Part shown: positions 7,919 through 15,232 of the stretch, piece by piece | Position numbering within the stretch: the first letter of the stretch is position 1 | Layout of the letters: each line of letters starts with the position of its first letter | The notes under the pieces: model-generated | The model's input: the letters and a program-made list of their open reading frames with translations, nothing else | Databases searched by the model: none | What the model was told of the DNA's origin: nothing | Program-made: the position numbers and the translations under genes | Assembly: GCA_044867345.1 (NCBI GenBank) | Contig: JBIOUU010000188.1 | Location: 1-17,674, forward strand | Source: AC-69 sp044867345 | GTDB taxonomy: Bacteria; Actinomycetota; UBA4738; HRBIN12 | Reading direction: 5' to 3' | Length of the DNA stretch: 17,674 bases

Positions 7919-10900
7919 TCAGCCGGTCACGGACGCGGGTTCCCGTGCGCCCGTGGCCGCGCGCAGGGCCCGCTCGACCCATCGAGCCAGCTCGGCGCCG
8001 CGCGCGCCCGCGGGCGAGAGATTCAGCGTGGAGGTGGCGGCGTGGTACGTCGCCCCGCCGACGCGCTCCGCGAGCGTGAGCGCGTCGGCGTCCGCGAGCG
8101 CGACCGGCTTCACCCGGACCTGATCCCGGTAGGTCGTGATCTCCTGAACCCCGAGCTCGAGACCCGTGATGCGGAGGGAGGCCACCGCGAGGAGCGTCTC
8201 GACCTCCTCCGGAAGGCGCCCGTACCGGTCGACGGCCTCGGCACGGACATCCTCCAGGCGCTGGTGGTCGCCGGCCGTGGCGACGGCTCGGTACAGCTCC
8301 AGGCGGAGCACCTCTTGGCCGACCAACCCGACCGGGATGTAGGCCTTCAACGGGAGGTCGATCTTCACCTCGCGTTCGACCGGGAGCGGCTCGCCTCGGA
8401 GATCGGCGACCGCCTCCCGCAGGAGCCTGGCGTAGGTGTCGAACCCCACCGCGGCGATATGGCCGTGCTGCTCCGCCCCGAGCAGGTTGCCCGCGCCGCG
8501 GATCTCCAGATCGCGGAGGGCGATCTGGAAGCCGCTCCCCAGGGCGGTGTGCCGGCTGATGGTTGCCAGTCGCTCGTGGGCCTCCTCGGTCAGCTGGCTC
8601 ACCGGGGGGAAGAAGAAGTAGGAGAAGGCCCGCTCGTGCGACCGGCCAACGCGGCCGCGGAGCTGGTACATCTGCGAGAGGCCCAATCGGTCGGCTCGAT
8701 CGACGACCAGCGTGTTGGCGGAGGGAACGTCGAGGCCGGACTCGATGATCGTCGTGCACACCAGCACGTCGGCGTCACGGTCCCAGAACCGCATCATCTG
8801 CTTCTCCAGGAGATCCTCGTCCATCTGTCCGTGAGCCACGGCGATGCGGGCCTCCGGGATCTCCTCGGCGATCCATCCTGCCTGCCGGTCCACCGTGGCC
8901 ACGCGGTTGTGGACCCAGAACACCTGCCCTCCGCGGAGCAGCTCTCTGCGGACGGCGCCGAGCGCCATGCCCTCGTCGTACGGCCCGACGTAGGTGAGCA
9001 CCGGTTGCCGGTCCTCGGGTGGCGTGTCGACCACGCTCATGTCCCGGATCCCGGTGAGCGCCATCTCCAGGGTCCGAGGGATCGGCGTCGCCGACATGGT
9101 CAGCACGTCCACCGATGTCCGAAGCTTCTTCAGCCGTTCCTTGTGGGCCACGCCGAACCGCTGCTCCTCGTCCACCACGACCAACCCGAGGTCGTGGAAG
9201 GCCACGTCGCCCGAGATCAACCGGTGGGTCCCTATCACGACGTCGATCTTGCCGGACCGCACGTCGTCCACCACGCGCTTCTGCTCGGCCGGCGAAAGGA
9301 ACCGCGACAGCATGGCCACAGCCACTGGGAAGGGGGCGAAGCGCTCGGAGAACGTGACGGAGTGCTGCTCCGCGAGGAGCGTGGTGGGGACGAGCACCGC
9401 CACCTGCTTCCCGTCCATGACCGCCTTGAACGCCGCGCGCACCGCGATCTCGGTCTTGCCGTATCCGACGTCGCCGCAGATCAGCCGATCCATCGGCTTC
9501 GGAGCCTCCATGTCCCGCTTCAACTCGTCCACGGCGGCGAGTTGGTCGCGTGTCTCCTCGAAGGGGAAGGCGTCCTCCATCTCCCGCTGCCACGGCATAT
9601 CGGGGCCGAACGCGTGACCCGGCACGCTCATCCGGACCGAGTAGAGGCGCACGAGCTCCCCGGCCATGTCCCGGACGGCCCGCTTGACCTTCGCGGTGGT
9701 CCGGGCCCAGTCGCTCGTTCCCAGGCGATGGAGGCGCGGCTCCTCCCCGCCCACGTACTTCGCAACCATGCCCACCTGGTCGGTGGGAACCGACAGCCGA
9801 TCGCCCGCGGCGTACTCGAGGACCATGTAGTCGCGTTCCGCCCCGGCCACGGCCCGACGCTGGATGCCGAGGAACCGGCCCACGCCGTGGATGCGGTGGA
9901 CGGCGTAGTCGCCCGGCTCGAGCTCGACGGCCACCGCGTCGGTCCGCCGCCGGGCGATCCGCGGCGCCGTCCGCGTGTGCCGCCGGGACCCGAACAGGTC
10001 CTCCTCGGTGGCCACCGCGAGCTTGCCCGGAGCGAACACGAATCCGCCGGACAGCTCGGCGTCGACCGCCATCACGTCGCCGGGGTCGCCGAGCCGAAGG
10101 CCGCGCTCCGCGAGGACCTCGCGAGCCCGCTCCAGGCTCCCGTGGCCGAACGCGGCCACGACGAGCCGGTATCCGCGCGCGGACAGATCGGCCATGCGCC
10201 GGGCCAGCTCCGGCGCATTGCCCTGCGCGGAGCCCCACCCATCCAGTCCGAGGTCCACGCCCTCCGCGAACTCGCTGAGATGCAGCTCGGTCAGGCCGGC
10301 CAGGGCCTCCGGCAGCGGCCTGGCCACCGGAGGGCCGGTCCACCCGGACGCCTCGGCCAGGGCCTCCGACTCCTCGACGGCCTGGCGGGCGCGGTCCAGC
10401 GTCCGCCGGGCCTGGATCAGGACGGCCCACGAACCCCGGGGCATGAGCTCGACCAGGTTGGGCAGGCGATCGAACAGGAGCGGCGCGAGGCCCTCCATCC
10501 CCTCGAAGGCAAGACCGTCGGCGAACCGGGAGAGCTGGTCGCGGAACCGGTCCACGAACCTGGGGGCCAGCCGCTCGGCCCGGTCGCGGAGCTCCGGGGT
10601 GGTGAGGAGCTCCCGAACCGGATGGACCTCGACCGCTCCCACCGGAGCGGTCGACAGCTGCGTCGCCGGGACGAACTCTCGTAGGGACTCGATCTCGTCG
10701 CCGAACAGCTCGGCCCGGACGGGCCGACGCGCCGTTCCGGGGAACACGTCGACGATGCCACCGCGCACCGCGAATTCGCCTCGGTGCTCGACCACGTCGG
10801 CGCGGGCGTAGCCCAGGCCGACGAGGCGCTCCGCCAGGACGTCGGGAGGAAGCGTCGCGCCCGGCGCGAGCACCAACGGCTCGGTCTCCCCGAGGGTCGG

Positions 10901-11284
10901 AACGATGCCCTGCAACACCGCGTGGGCCGGCGCGACCAGCGCGAAAGGCCCCCTCGCTCGACGGAGCGAGCGGGCCGCCTCCGACCGCCTGCCGGCGGTC
11001 TCCGGCGACGGGCTGATGCCCTCGTACGGGAGGGCCTCCCAGGACGGGAAGAGCGCCACGCGGTCGTGGCCGAGGAAGGCCGCGATCCCTCGAGCGAGGA
11101 CCTCCGCCTCCGGTGGCCCGGCAGCCACGGCGAGGACGGGAGCGTCGAGCGCCCGGGCCAGCGACGCCACCACGAAGTCCGAGCCGGCCTCGGCTCGGCC
11201 CAACACCGGGCGGGCCCGTTCGAGCAGGAGACGCTCGAAGGGCTCCGAGCCGGTCATGGCGTCGAGCAGCAGATCGAGGCTCAC
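7919..11284 (-). CDS. mfd: transcription-repair coupling factor Mfd
   Basis: An ATP-dependent translocase that binds RNA polymerase stalled at DNA lesions, displaces it and recruits UvrA. With the start I prefer it has 1121 residues, a normal length. The N-terminal UvrB-like region includes FPSWEALPYEGISP (79-92) and RGGIVDVFPG (174-183). The RNA-polymerase interacting domain begins about 456 (GDYAVHRIHGVGRF). The helicase core has Walker A GDVGYGKT (604-611), DEEQRFG (705-711), SATPIPRT (731-738) and QLRGRVGRS (874-882). A C-terminal TRCF domain (about 985-1085) precedes the tail. I chose the GTG at 11282-11284 because GAAGGAG lies 4-5 bases upstream; a GTG at 11314 would add ten residues without such a site. 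Identification is certain; the exact start less so. Confidence 0.97.
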   Translation of the reverse strand: MSLDLLLDAMTGSEPFERLLLERARPVLGRAEAGSDFVVASLARALDAPVLAVAAGPPEAEVLARGIAAFLGHDRVALFPSWEALPYEGISPSPETAGRRSEAARSLRRARGPFALVAPAHAVLQGIVPTLGETEPLVLAPGATLPPDVLAERLVGLGYARADVVEHRGEFAVRGGIVDVFPGTARRPVRAELFGDEIESLREFVPATQLSTAPVGAVEVHPVRELLTTPELRDRAERLAPRFVDRFRDQLSRFADGLAFEGMEGLAPLLFDRLPNLVELMPRGSWAVLIQARRTLDRARQAVEESEALAEASGWTGPPVARPLPEALAGLTELHLSEFAEGVDLGLDGWGSAQGNAPELARRMADLSARGYRLVVAAFGHGSLERAREVLAERGLRLGDPGDVMAVDAELSGGFVFAPGKLAVATEEDLFGSRRHTRTAPRIARRRTDAVAVELEPGDYAVHRIHGVGRFLGIQRRAVAGAERDYMVLEYAAGDRLSVPTDQVGMVAKYVGGEEPRLHRLGTSDWARTTAKVKRAVRDMAGELVRLYSVRMSVPGHAFGPDMPWQREMEDAFPFEETRDQLAAVDELKRDMEAPKPMDRLICGDVGYGKTEIAVRAAFKAVMDGKQVAVLVPTTLLAEQHSVTFSERFAPFPVAVAMLSRFLSPAEQKRVVDDVRSGKIDVVIGTHRLISGDVAFHDLGLVVVDEEQRFGVAHKERLKKLRTSVDVLTMSATPIPRTLEMALTGIRDMSVVDTPPEDRQPVLTYVGPYDEGMALGAVRRELLRGGQVFWVHNRVATVDRQAGWIAEEIPEARIAVAHGQMDEDLLEKQMMRFWDRDADVLVCTTIIESGLDVPSANTLVVDRADRLGLSQMYQLRGRVGRSHERAFSYFFFPPVSQLTEEAHERLATISRHTALGSGFQIALRDLEIRGAGNLLGAEQHGHIAAVGFDTYARLLREAVADLRGEPLPVEREVKIDLPLKAYIPVGLVGQEVLRLELYRAVATAGDHQRLEDVRAEAVDRYGRLPEEVETLLAVASLRITGLELGVQEITTYRDQVRVKPVALADADALTLAERVGGATYHAATSTLNLSPAGARGAELARWVERALRAATGAREPASVTG

Positions 11285-11319
11285 GAAACTCCTTCTCGCC
11301 TGTCCGGACAGCACGAAGA

Positions 11320-11344
11320 GGCCTCGTCGACGCGCGACGGGGCC
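11320..11344 (-). terminator. hairpin between GGDEF-EAL gene and mfd
   Basis: GGCC-x-CGTCG (11320-11329) pairs with CGACG-x-GGCC (11335-11344) around a 5-base loop, with one mismatch in the stem. It lies 57 bases after the GGDEF-EAL stop and about 35 bases before the mfd start. It could be a terminator of the former or a structure in the mfd leader. A TACACT box at 11354-11359 just upstream could be an mfd -10 element. Confidence 0.35.
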
Positions 11345-11401
11345 TTCGGAGCGAGTGTACCGGGGGCGCGGCGGAACGGATGACTCGGGACGCCGGAGCG
11401 T

Positions 11402-13555
11402 CTAGACGGCTCGCAAGCGCCCGACGCTCGGGTGGGCCAGTCGGCCCCGGGGAGGGCTACGCCGAGCCCGAGCCCCGGCCGTGCGGGCCTCGAGCCACCT
11501 CGTGACCTCCTCCGCCGGAAGCGGGACGCACAGGTGATAGCCCTGCGCCTGCTCGCATCCCATCTCGCCCAGCCGAGCCAAGGTCTCGGCGTCCTCCACC
11601 CCTTCGGCCACTACCCGAAGGCCGAGATTCCGGCCGAGGTCGACGGTGGCGCGGGCGATCATCCAGTCGTTCGGGTCCTCCCGCATGTTCGCGACGAACG
11701 ACCGATCGATCTTGATCTCGCGGATGGGAAGCCGCCGAAGATGGCTGAGGGAGGAGTACCCAGTCCCAAAGTCGTCGATCGACAGCGTGATGCCGACCTC
11801 GGACAGCAGGGACATCACGCCGACCGAGCGCCCGGAGTCGGCCATGAGGAAGCTCTCGGTGAGCTCGAGCGTCAGTCGGGAGGCGGGCACGTCCCATTGG
11901 GTGAGGAGCTCGGCAACCTGGTCGGGGAGCTGGGGGTCGAGCAGGCTTCGCGGCGACAGGTTCACCGCCACGTCGGGCATCAGCCCGTGCCGCGCCCACA
12001 CGCGGGCCTGACGCAGGGCCTCATCGATCACGTAGAGCGTGAGCGGGCGGAGCAGTACGGTCCGTTCCACCATGGGGACGAACTCGTCGGGCTCGATCAG
12101 GCCACGCTCCGGATGCTGCCACCGGATGAGCGCCTCGACCCCGGCGATCCGGCCGTCCTTCACGGACACCTTCGGTTGGTAGTACAGGACGAACTCCCGG
12201 TTCTCCAGGGCCGGCCGCACCTGGCTTGCCAGCGTGAGACGCCCGGGGCTGTGCCGATCCAGCGATGCGCTGTAGACCTCGTACCCGCTCCCGGATTCCT
12301 TGGCCGAGTACATGGCGACATCCGCCCGCCGGATGAGCGCCTCGACGTCCCGACTGTGCTGGGGGTAGACGGCGATCCCGATGCTCCCGGAGACGTCGAG
12401 CTGGAGGCCCTCGACGGAGAGGGGCTTCTCCAGCTCCTCCAGGATCCGCTCGGCGATCCCGATGGCCGTCTCGGCGTCCGGGATGTTCGGCAGCAGGATG
12501 CCGAACTCGTCGCCACCCAGTCGGGCAAGGAGGTCCTCGTCACGCAGGACGGTCGAGAGCCGGGGACCGATCTCCTTCAGGAGGAGGTCGCCGAAGTGGT
12601 GCCCGAGCGTGTCGTTGATCTCCTTGAAGTGATCGAGGTCCATCAGCATTACCGCGACCAGCTCGTGGCCGTCTCGCTTCGACCTGGCCTCGATGGTCTC
12701 GCGCAGGTTGCTCTGGAACAGGGCCCGGTTGGGCAGGTCGGTCAACGCGTCGTGCAGCGCCTGATACGCGTTCTCTTGCTGCCGGGCTTTGAGTTCGACC
12801 GTCGCCTCCTGGAGCGACTGCGTTCGCGTGAACATCTGCCGTGCGAACGCGAGCGGGGCGATGAACACGGCGATCGACCATGGGCCGATGCGGACGAACG
12901 TGGTGGCCACGATGACCGAGAACAGCGCGAGCCCCATGTAGGAGAGGACGAACTCGCCGAACACCCCGACATGCATCTCTCGGATGATGCCCAGCGTCGG
13001 CTGGCCCGTCCGGACGTGCAGATAGCGCGCCACGAGCACCGCGTTGACCCCATACCCCACGAACGCGCAGAGGAGCACCGCCGGACCCAGCCCGAACCAG
13101 GGTGACTTCAACGACCCGAGCTGATGGAACAACAGGCTCTCGATGACCACGGACCATGCGATCTGGCACCGGTTCCATACACCCTGGAGGAAGGGGATCT
13201 CCCGGCGGAACTCCCTGGCGTCGCTGCACCCGAGCAAGGCCACCGCGCCGGCCACGGGAGCCGGATAGATCAGGGCCACCGAGAGCTGGAGCGGGAAGCT
13301 CAGGCTGAACGGGAAACCCACCGGCGTCGGGACCGGCAGCATGTCCACGATGGCGATGGCGATGATCCACTCGAGGAGGAGGGGATCGGATACTTCGGCG
13401 GGGGTGCGGGAGAAGGACCAGCCGAGCCACGCGAGCAGCGGCAGGATGACGGCGAGCTCGTACAGGAGGATGGCGGAGGTCCGGGCCGGAGGATCGGCCC
13501 GGAGCGACTCCAGGACCCCGGACGAGCCGTCGGGCGAGGTCACCTCAACCGACAT
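11402..13555 (-). CDS. membrane-bound GGDEF-EAL cyclic-di-GMP synthase/phosphodiesterase
   Basis: A 717-residue protein. Residues about 28-245 are a membrane module of roughly six to seven segments containing WNRCQIAWSV and NAVLVARYLH. It resembles the multi-helix N-termini of actinobacterial GGDEF/HD-GYP proteins, but I cannot name it. A short coiled linker (247-268) leads to a GGDEF domain: DALTDLPNRALF (269-280), MDLDHFKEIND (305-315), intact RLGGDEF (345-351) and I-site RDED (338-341). The EAL domain (about 438-690) keeps Glu474 of EALIRW, Asn532, Glu564, Asp594/Asp595 of DDFGTGYSS, Lys615 (IKIDRSF) and Glu651. Both activities therefore look possible, with the net direction unknown. The ATG at 13553-13555 overlaps the DUF5317 gene by 11 bases, so the two are co-translated. 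Confidence 0.93.
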   Translation of the reverse strand: MSVEVTSPDGSSGVLESLRADPPARTSAILLYELAVILPLLAWLGWSFSRTPAEVSDPLLLEWIIAIAIVDMLPVPTPVGFPFSLSFPLQLSVALIYPAPVAGAVALLGCSDAREFRREIPFLQGVWNRCQIAWSVVIESLLFHQLGSLKSPWFGLGPAVLLCAFVGYGVNAVLVARYLHVRTGQPTLGIIREMHVGVFGEFVLSYMGLALFSVIVATTFVRIGPWSIAVFIAPLAFARQMFTRTQSLQEATVELKARQQENAYQALHDALTDLPNRALFQSNLRETIEARSKRDGHELVAVMLMDLDHFKEINDTLGHHFGDLLLKEIGPRLSTVLRDEDLLARLGGDEFGILLPNIPDAETAIGIAERILEELEKPLSVEGLQLDVSGSIGIAVYPQHSRDVEALIRRADVAMYSAKESGSGYEVYSASLDRHSPGRLTLASQVRPALENREFVLYYQPKVSVKDGRIAGVEALIRWQHPERGLIEPDEFVPMVERTVLLRPLTLYVIDEALRQARVWARHGLMPDVAVNLSPRSLLDPQLPDQVAELLTQWDVPASRLTLELTESFLMADSGRSVGVMSLLSEVGITLSIDDFGTGYSSLSHLRRLPIREIKIDRSFVANMREDPNDWMIARATVDLGRNLGLRVVAEGVEDAETLARLGEMGCEQAQGYHLCVPLPAEEVTRWLEARTAGARARRSPPRGRLAHPSVGRLRAV

Positions 13556-14132
13556 CGTGGACGCTCTCGGGGAGCACGGCTGGTTCGCCGGATCGCTCCC
13601 TCGAGGGGGCGAACCGGCCGAGCATCGCCGTAACGACGAGCCACACCACGCCGGCGTACGCGATCAGGTCCCCGGGGCTCGCGACCATCCGGATCGGACG
13701 GATGGGCAGCACATCGCCCAGGAACAAGAGCCGATCGTCCGGCCCGGCGAGGTGGTGTTTGGCTCCACCGTCATCGAGGAGCTCTGCCAGCGTCTCACCC
13801 TGGCCCGAGGCCACGAGGGCGTCCCGGGTCACCGGCATGCCCTGGTTGAGCCCGATGACCGTGAAGTTCAAGGCGATGCCGATCAGGATCAACCAGCACC
13901 CGGCCACCCTCGCCCGGACGTTGGCCAAGGCAAAGGCGAGCAGCAGCGCGAACGAGACGTACAGCAGTCCGAGTGAGAGGGCGCGCCCGGGGATGGGGAT
14001 CACCTGGAGCCCGAGCCCGATGATGGCCAAGGGTTGCCACCGGACCCGGAGCGATGCCACCGATGACAGCCGTCCCCCAAGCAGGTAGCCGATGACGACC
14101 GCAAGAGCGAGCGAGGCTGCGATCAGGCGCAT
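13545..14132 (-). CDS. DUF5317 family membrane protein
   Basis: A 195-residue protein with five or so hydrophobic segments (about 4-18, 34-48, 53-72, 77-95, 157-172). It carries the DUF5317 landmarks as I know them: GYLLGGRLSSVASLRVRW near the N-terminus, NQGMPV (96-101), KHHL (125-128), LFLGDVLPI (136-144) and SPGDL (152-156). The family has no established function. The ATG at 14130-14132 has only a weak ribosome binding site. The 3' end overlaps the GGDEF-EAL start by 11 bases, so the two form one unit and a link with cyclic-di-GMP signalling or membrane state is an inference. Upstream 14133-14217 shows no clear promoter. Confidence 0.8.
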   Translation of the reverse strand: MRLIAASLALAVVIGYLLGGRLSSVASLRVRWQPLAIIGLGLQVIPIPGRALSLGLLYVSFALLLAFALANVRARVAGCWLILIGIALNFTVIGLNQGMPVTRDALVASGQGETLAELLDDGGAKHHLAGPDDRLLFLGDVLPIRPIRMVASPGDLIAYAGVVWLVVTAMLGRFAPSRERSGEPAVLPESVHDVG

Positions 14133-14217
14133 GGCCGCTCGTGGGGGGCGAGCATCGATGCCACCTGCGTCTCCCGTTCGTCTCGTAGGTCGGACGTCGG
14201 AGGTCGTCCAGTGGATC

Positions 14218-14255
14218 GCCCCCGGCGCGTCCCGAGAACGGGATACGCCGGGGGC
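14218..14255 (-). terminator. long hairpin after the tiny membrane peptides
   Basis: GCCCCCGGCG (14218-14227) is the perfect complement of CGCCGGGGGC (14246-14255). Inside it TCCCG (14230-14234) pairs with CGGGA (14239-14243) around an AGAA loop, separated by a two-base internal mismatch. It begins 19 bases after the second tiny gene's stop and 85 bases before DUF5317. There is no T-run. It most likely ends the tiny-peptide transcript. Confidence 0.7.
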
Positions 14256-14273
14256 ACCTGTCCAGATGTCCCG

Positions 14274-14354
14274 CTAGACCTTCCAGCCGGCCCCGACCGC
14301 GAGAGCGAGGGCGACGAGCCAGCCGAAGGCGTACAGGATCCGGCGCACGCGCAC
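14274..14354 (-). CDS. tiny single-helix membrane peptide, copy 2 (26 aa)
   Basis: The GTG at 14352-14354 follows GGAAAGGAGG with a six-base spacer, an excellent ribosome binding site. The 26-codon frame ends with TAG at 14274-14276. The peptide begins MRVRRILYAFGW, has a hydrophobic stretch (about 9-22, with LVALALAVGA) and ends GAGWKV. The topology would be a short basic cytoplasmic start, one membrane helix, and a Trp-Lys-Val end. It is a sequence relative of the neighbouring 28-residue peptide: M-R at the start, R-I-L, spaced Leu residues, and A-x-GA-x-WKV at the end. I do not recognise the family. Such peptides are usually missed by gene callers. The strong binding site and the paralogue support it as real. 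Confidence 0.6.
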   Translation of the reverse strand: MRVRRILYAFGWLVALALAVGAGWKV

Positions 14355-14380
14355 GGTGATCCTCCTTTCCATAACCGGCC

Positions 14381-14467
14381 CTACACCTTCCACTTCGCGC
14401 CCGCAGCCATCAGGAGTGAGGCCAACGTGGCACCGGAGAGCAGGATGCGACTGATCTTCGCCCGCAT
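14381..14467 (-). CDS. tiny single-helix membrane peptide, copy 1 (28 aa)
   Basis: The ATG at 14465-14467 follows GGAGGTGG with about four bases of spacer, and the 28-codon frame ends with TAG at 14381-14383. The peptide begins MRAKISRILL, has a hydrophobic helix (about 8-24, SGATLASLLMAAGA) and ends GAKWKV. From the C-terminus, about 11 of 26 positions match the downstream peptide, including RIL and the GA-x-WKV end. The two genes are 26 bases apart. A longer in-frame extension upstream is possible, but the ribosome binding site marks this start. No known family is recognised. A membrane or regulatory peptide role is only an inference from its shape. Confidence 0.6.
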   Translation of the reverse strand: MRAKISRILLSGATLASLLMAAGAKWKV

Positions 14468-14530
14468 CGAACCACCTCCGAGCCGAGTCTTTCCCATCCG
14501 CCGGGTGGGGTACATCGGCCGGGGGGATGG

Positions 14531-14536
14531 AATGTA
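14531..14536 (-). promoter_or_regulatory. possible -10 box for the tiny-peptide transcript
   Basis: TACATT on the minus strand lies about 64 bases before the first tiny gene's ATG. It fits TAnnnT. No convincing -35 hexamer is seen; GAAGTG lies 17 bases upstream. Read-through from pth is the alternative. Confidence 0.25.
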
Positions 14537-14565
14537 GGTCGGCTGGGGAGGACCACTTCCGTCCC

Positions 14566-14583
14566 CCGGGCCCCGTCCCCCGG
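14566..14583 (-). terminator. possible pth terminator
   Basis: CCGGG (14566-14570) and CCCGG (14579-14583) form a short GC stem with an 8-base loop, 20 bases after the pth stop. The region is low in complexity (two copies of GTCCCCCGG), so the pairing could be chance. Confidence 0.3.
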
Positions 14584-14603
14584 TAGGTCGAAAGGTGTAG
14601 GCC

Positions 14604-15191
14604 CTAGCCTTCCGGACTGGGTCCCGACCGGTTGTACCGGTCCTGAGTGGGGGACAAGCCGTGCCTGACGAGCGACAGGGCGGCATCGGCCGCCTGGTCG
14701 ACCAAGACTACGACCACATCCTCCTCCTTCTTGGAGAAGGGCCGGAGGACGAAGTCGAGAGGGTCCTGCCGGCCCGGAGGCCGTCCGATCCCCAGCCGTA
14801 ACCGGTAGGAGTCGGGCGTCCGGAGGGCGGCCACGAGCGAGTCCAGGCCATGGTGGCCGGCCGTGGAGCCTCCGAACTTCACCCGAAGGGCCCCGAAGGC
14901 GAGGTCCAGGTCGTCGTGGGCGGCGATCACGTGATCCGGGCCGACATCGTGCTTCCTCGCCACCGAGGCGTACGCCGGACCCGACTCGTTCATGAACGTT
15001 CGGGACTTGACCAGGAGCACGCGCTCGCCGTAGGCGGTGATCTCGGCAACGTCGGCGGGGACGAACCGGGCCTTGCGGAAGCGCTCACCGGCCCGATCCG
15101 CCAGCTCCTCGACCACCATGACACCGACGTTGTGCCGAGTCCTGGCGTAGCGCTCGCCCGGGTTGCCCAGGCCGGCCACGAGCCAGGTCAT
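14604..15191 (-). CDS. pth: peptidyl-tRNA hydrolase
   Basis: Releases peptides from tRNA after premature drop-off; a cytosolic and usually essential enzyme. The 195-residue length is normal. Using E. coli numbering, which here coincides at these sites: Asn10 (GLGNPG), catalytic His20 (TRHNVG), Asn68 (FMN) and Asp93 (HDDLD) are all present. The GGHNGL-like segment reads AGHHGLDS (111-118), putting His where E. coli has Asn114. The ATG at 15189-15191 starts MTWLVAGLGNPG, the expected N-terminus. It lies 40 bases after rplY in the usual actinobacterial order. Confidence 0.96.
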   Translation of the reverse strand: MTWLVAGLGNPGERYARTRHNVGVMVVEELADRAGERFRKARFVPADVAEITAYGERVLLVKSRTFMNESGPAYASVARKHDVGPDHVIAAHDDLDLAFGALRVKFGGSTAGHHGLDSLVAALRTPDSYRLRLGIGRPPGRQDPLDFVLRPFSKKEEDVVVVLVDQAADAALSLVRHGLSPTQDRYNRSGPSPEG

Positions 15192-15214
15192 CGCTCGCCG
15201 TGCGGGGACGGATC

Positions 15215-15232
15215 GCTCGGCATGGGCCGAGC
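15215..15232 (-). terminator. hairpin at the rplY stop codon
   Basis: GCTCGGC (15215-15221) and GCCGAGC (15226-15232) form a perfect 7-bp stem with a 4-base loop. It touches the last base of the rplY TAG and ends about 23 bases before the pth start. It may attenuate read-through into pth or act as a processing or stability element. Confidence 0.45.

Noticed and set aside
8042..10684. 880-codon plus-strand frame opposite mfd
   Set aside because: Antisense shadow of a certain mfd gene in GC-rich DNA; its product is rich in His, Arg, Gly and Glu with no recognisable domain.
11432..13105. 557-codon plus-strand frame opposite the GGDEF-EAL gene
   Set aside because: Same effect of high GC; low-complexity product, no domain, no ribosome binding site.
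14551..14590. GTCCCCCGG direct repeat as part of an array or attachment site
   Set aside because: Only two copies four bases apart in C-rich DNA; no spacers, further copies or mobile genes nearby.
14381..14686. 101-codon version of the first tiny gene
   Set aside because: The extension overlaps pth and is Pro/Gly/Arg-rich; the ribosome binding site just before 14467 and the paralogue's length mark the short start.
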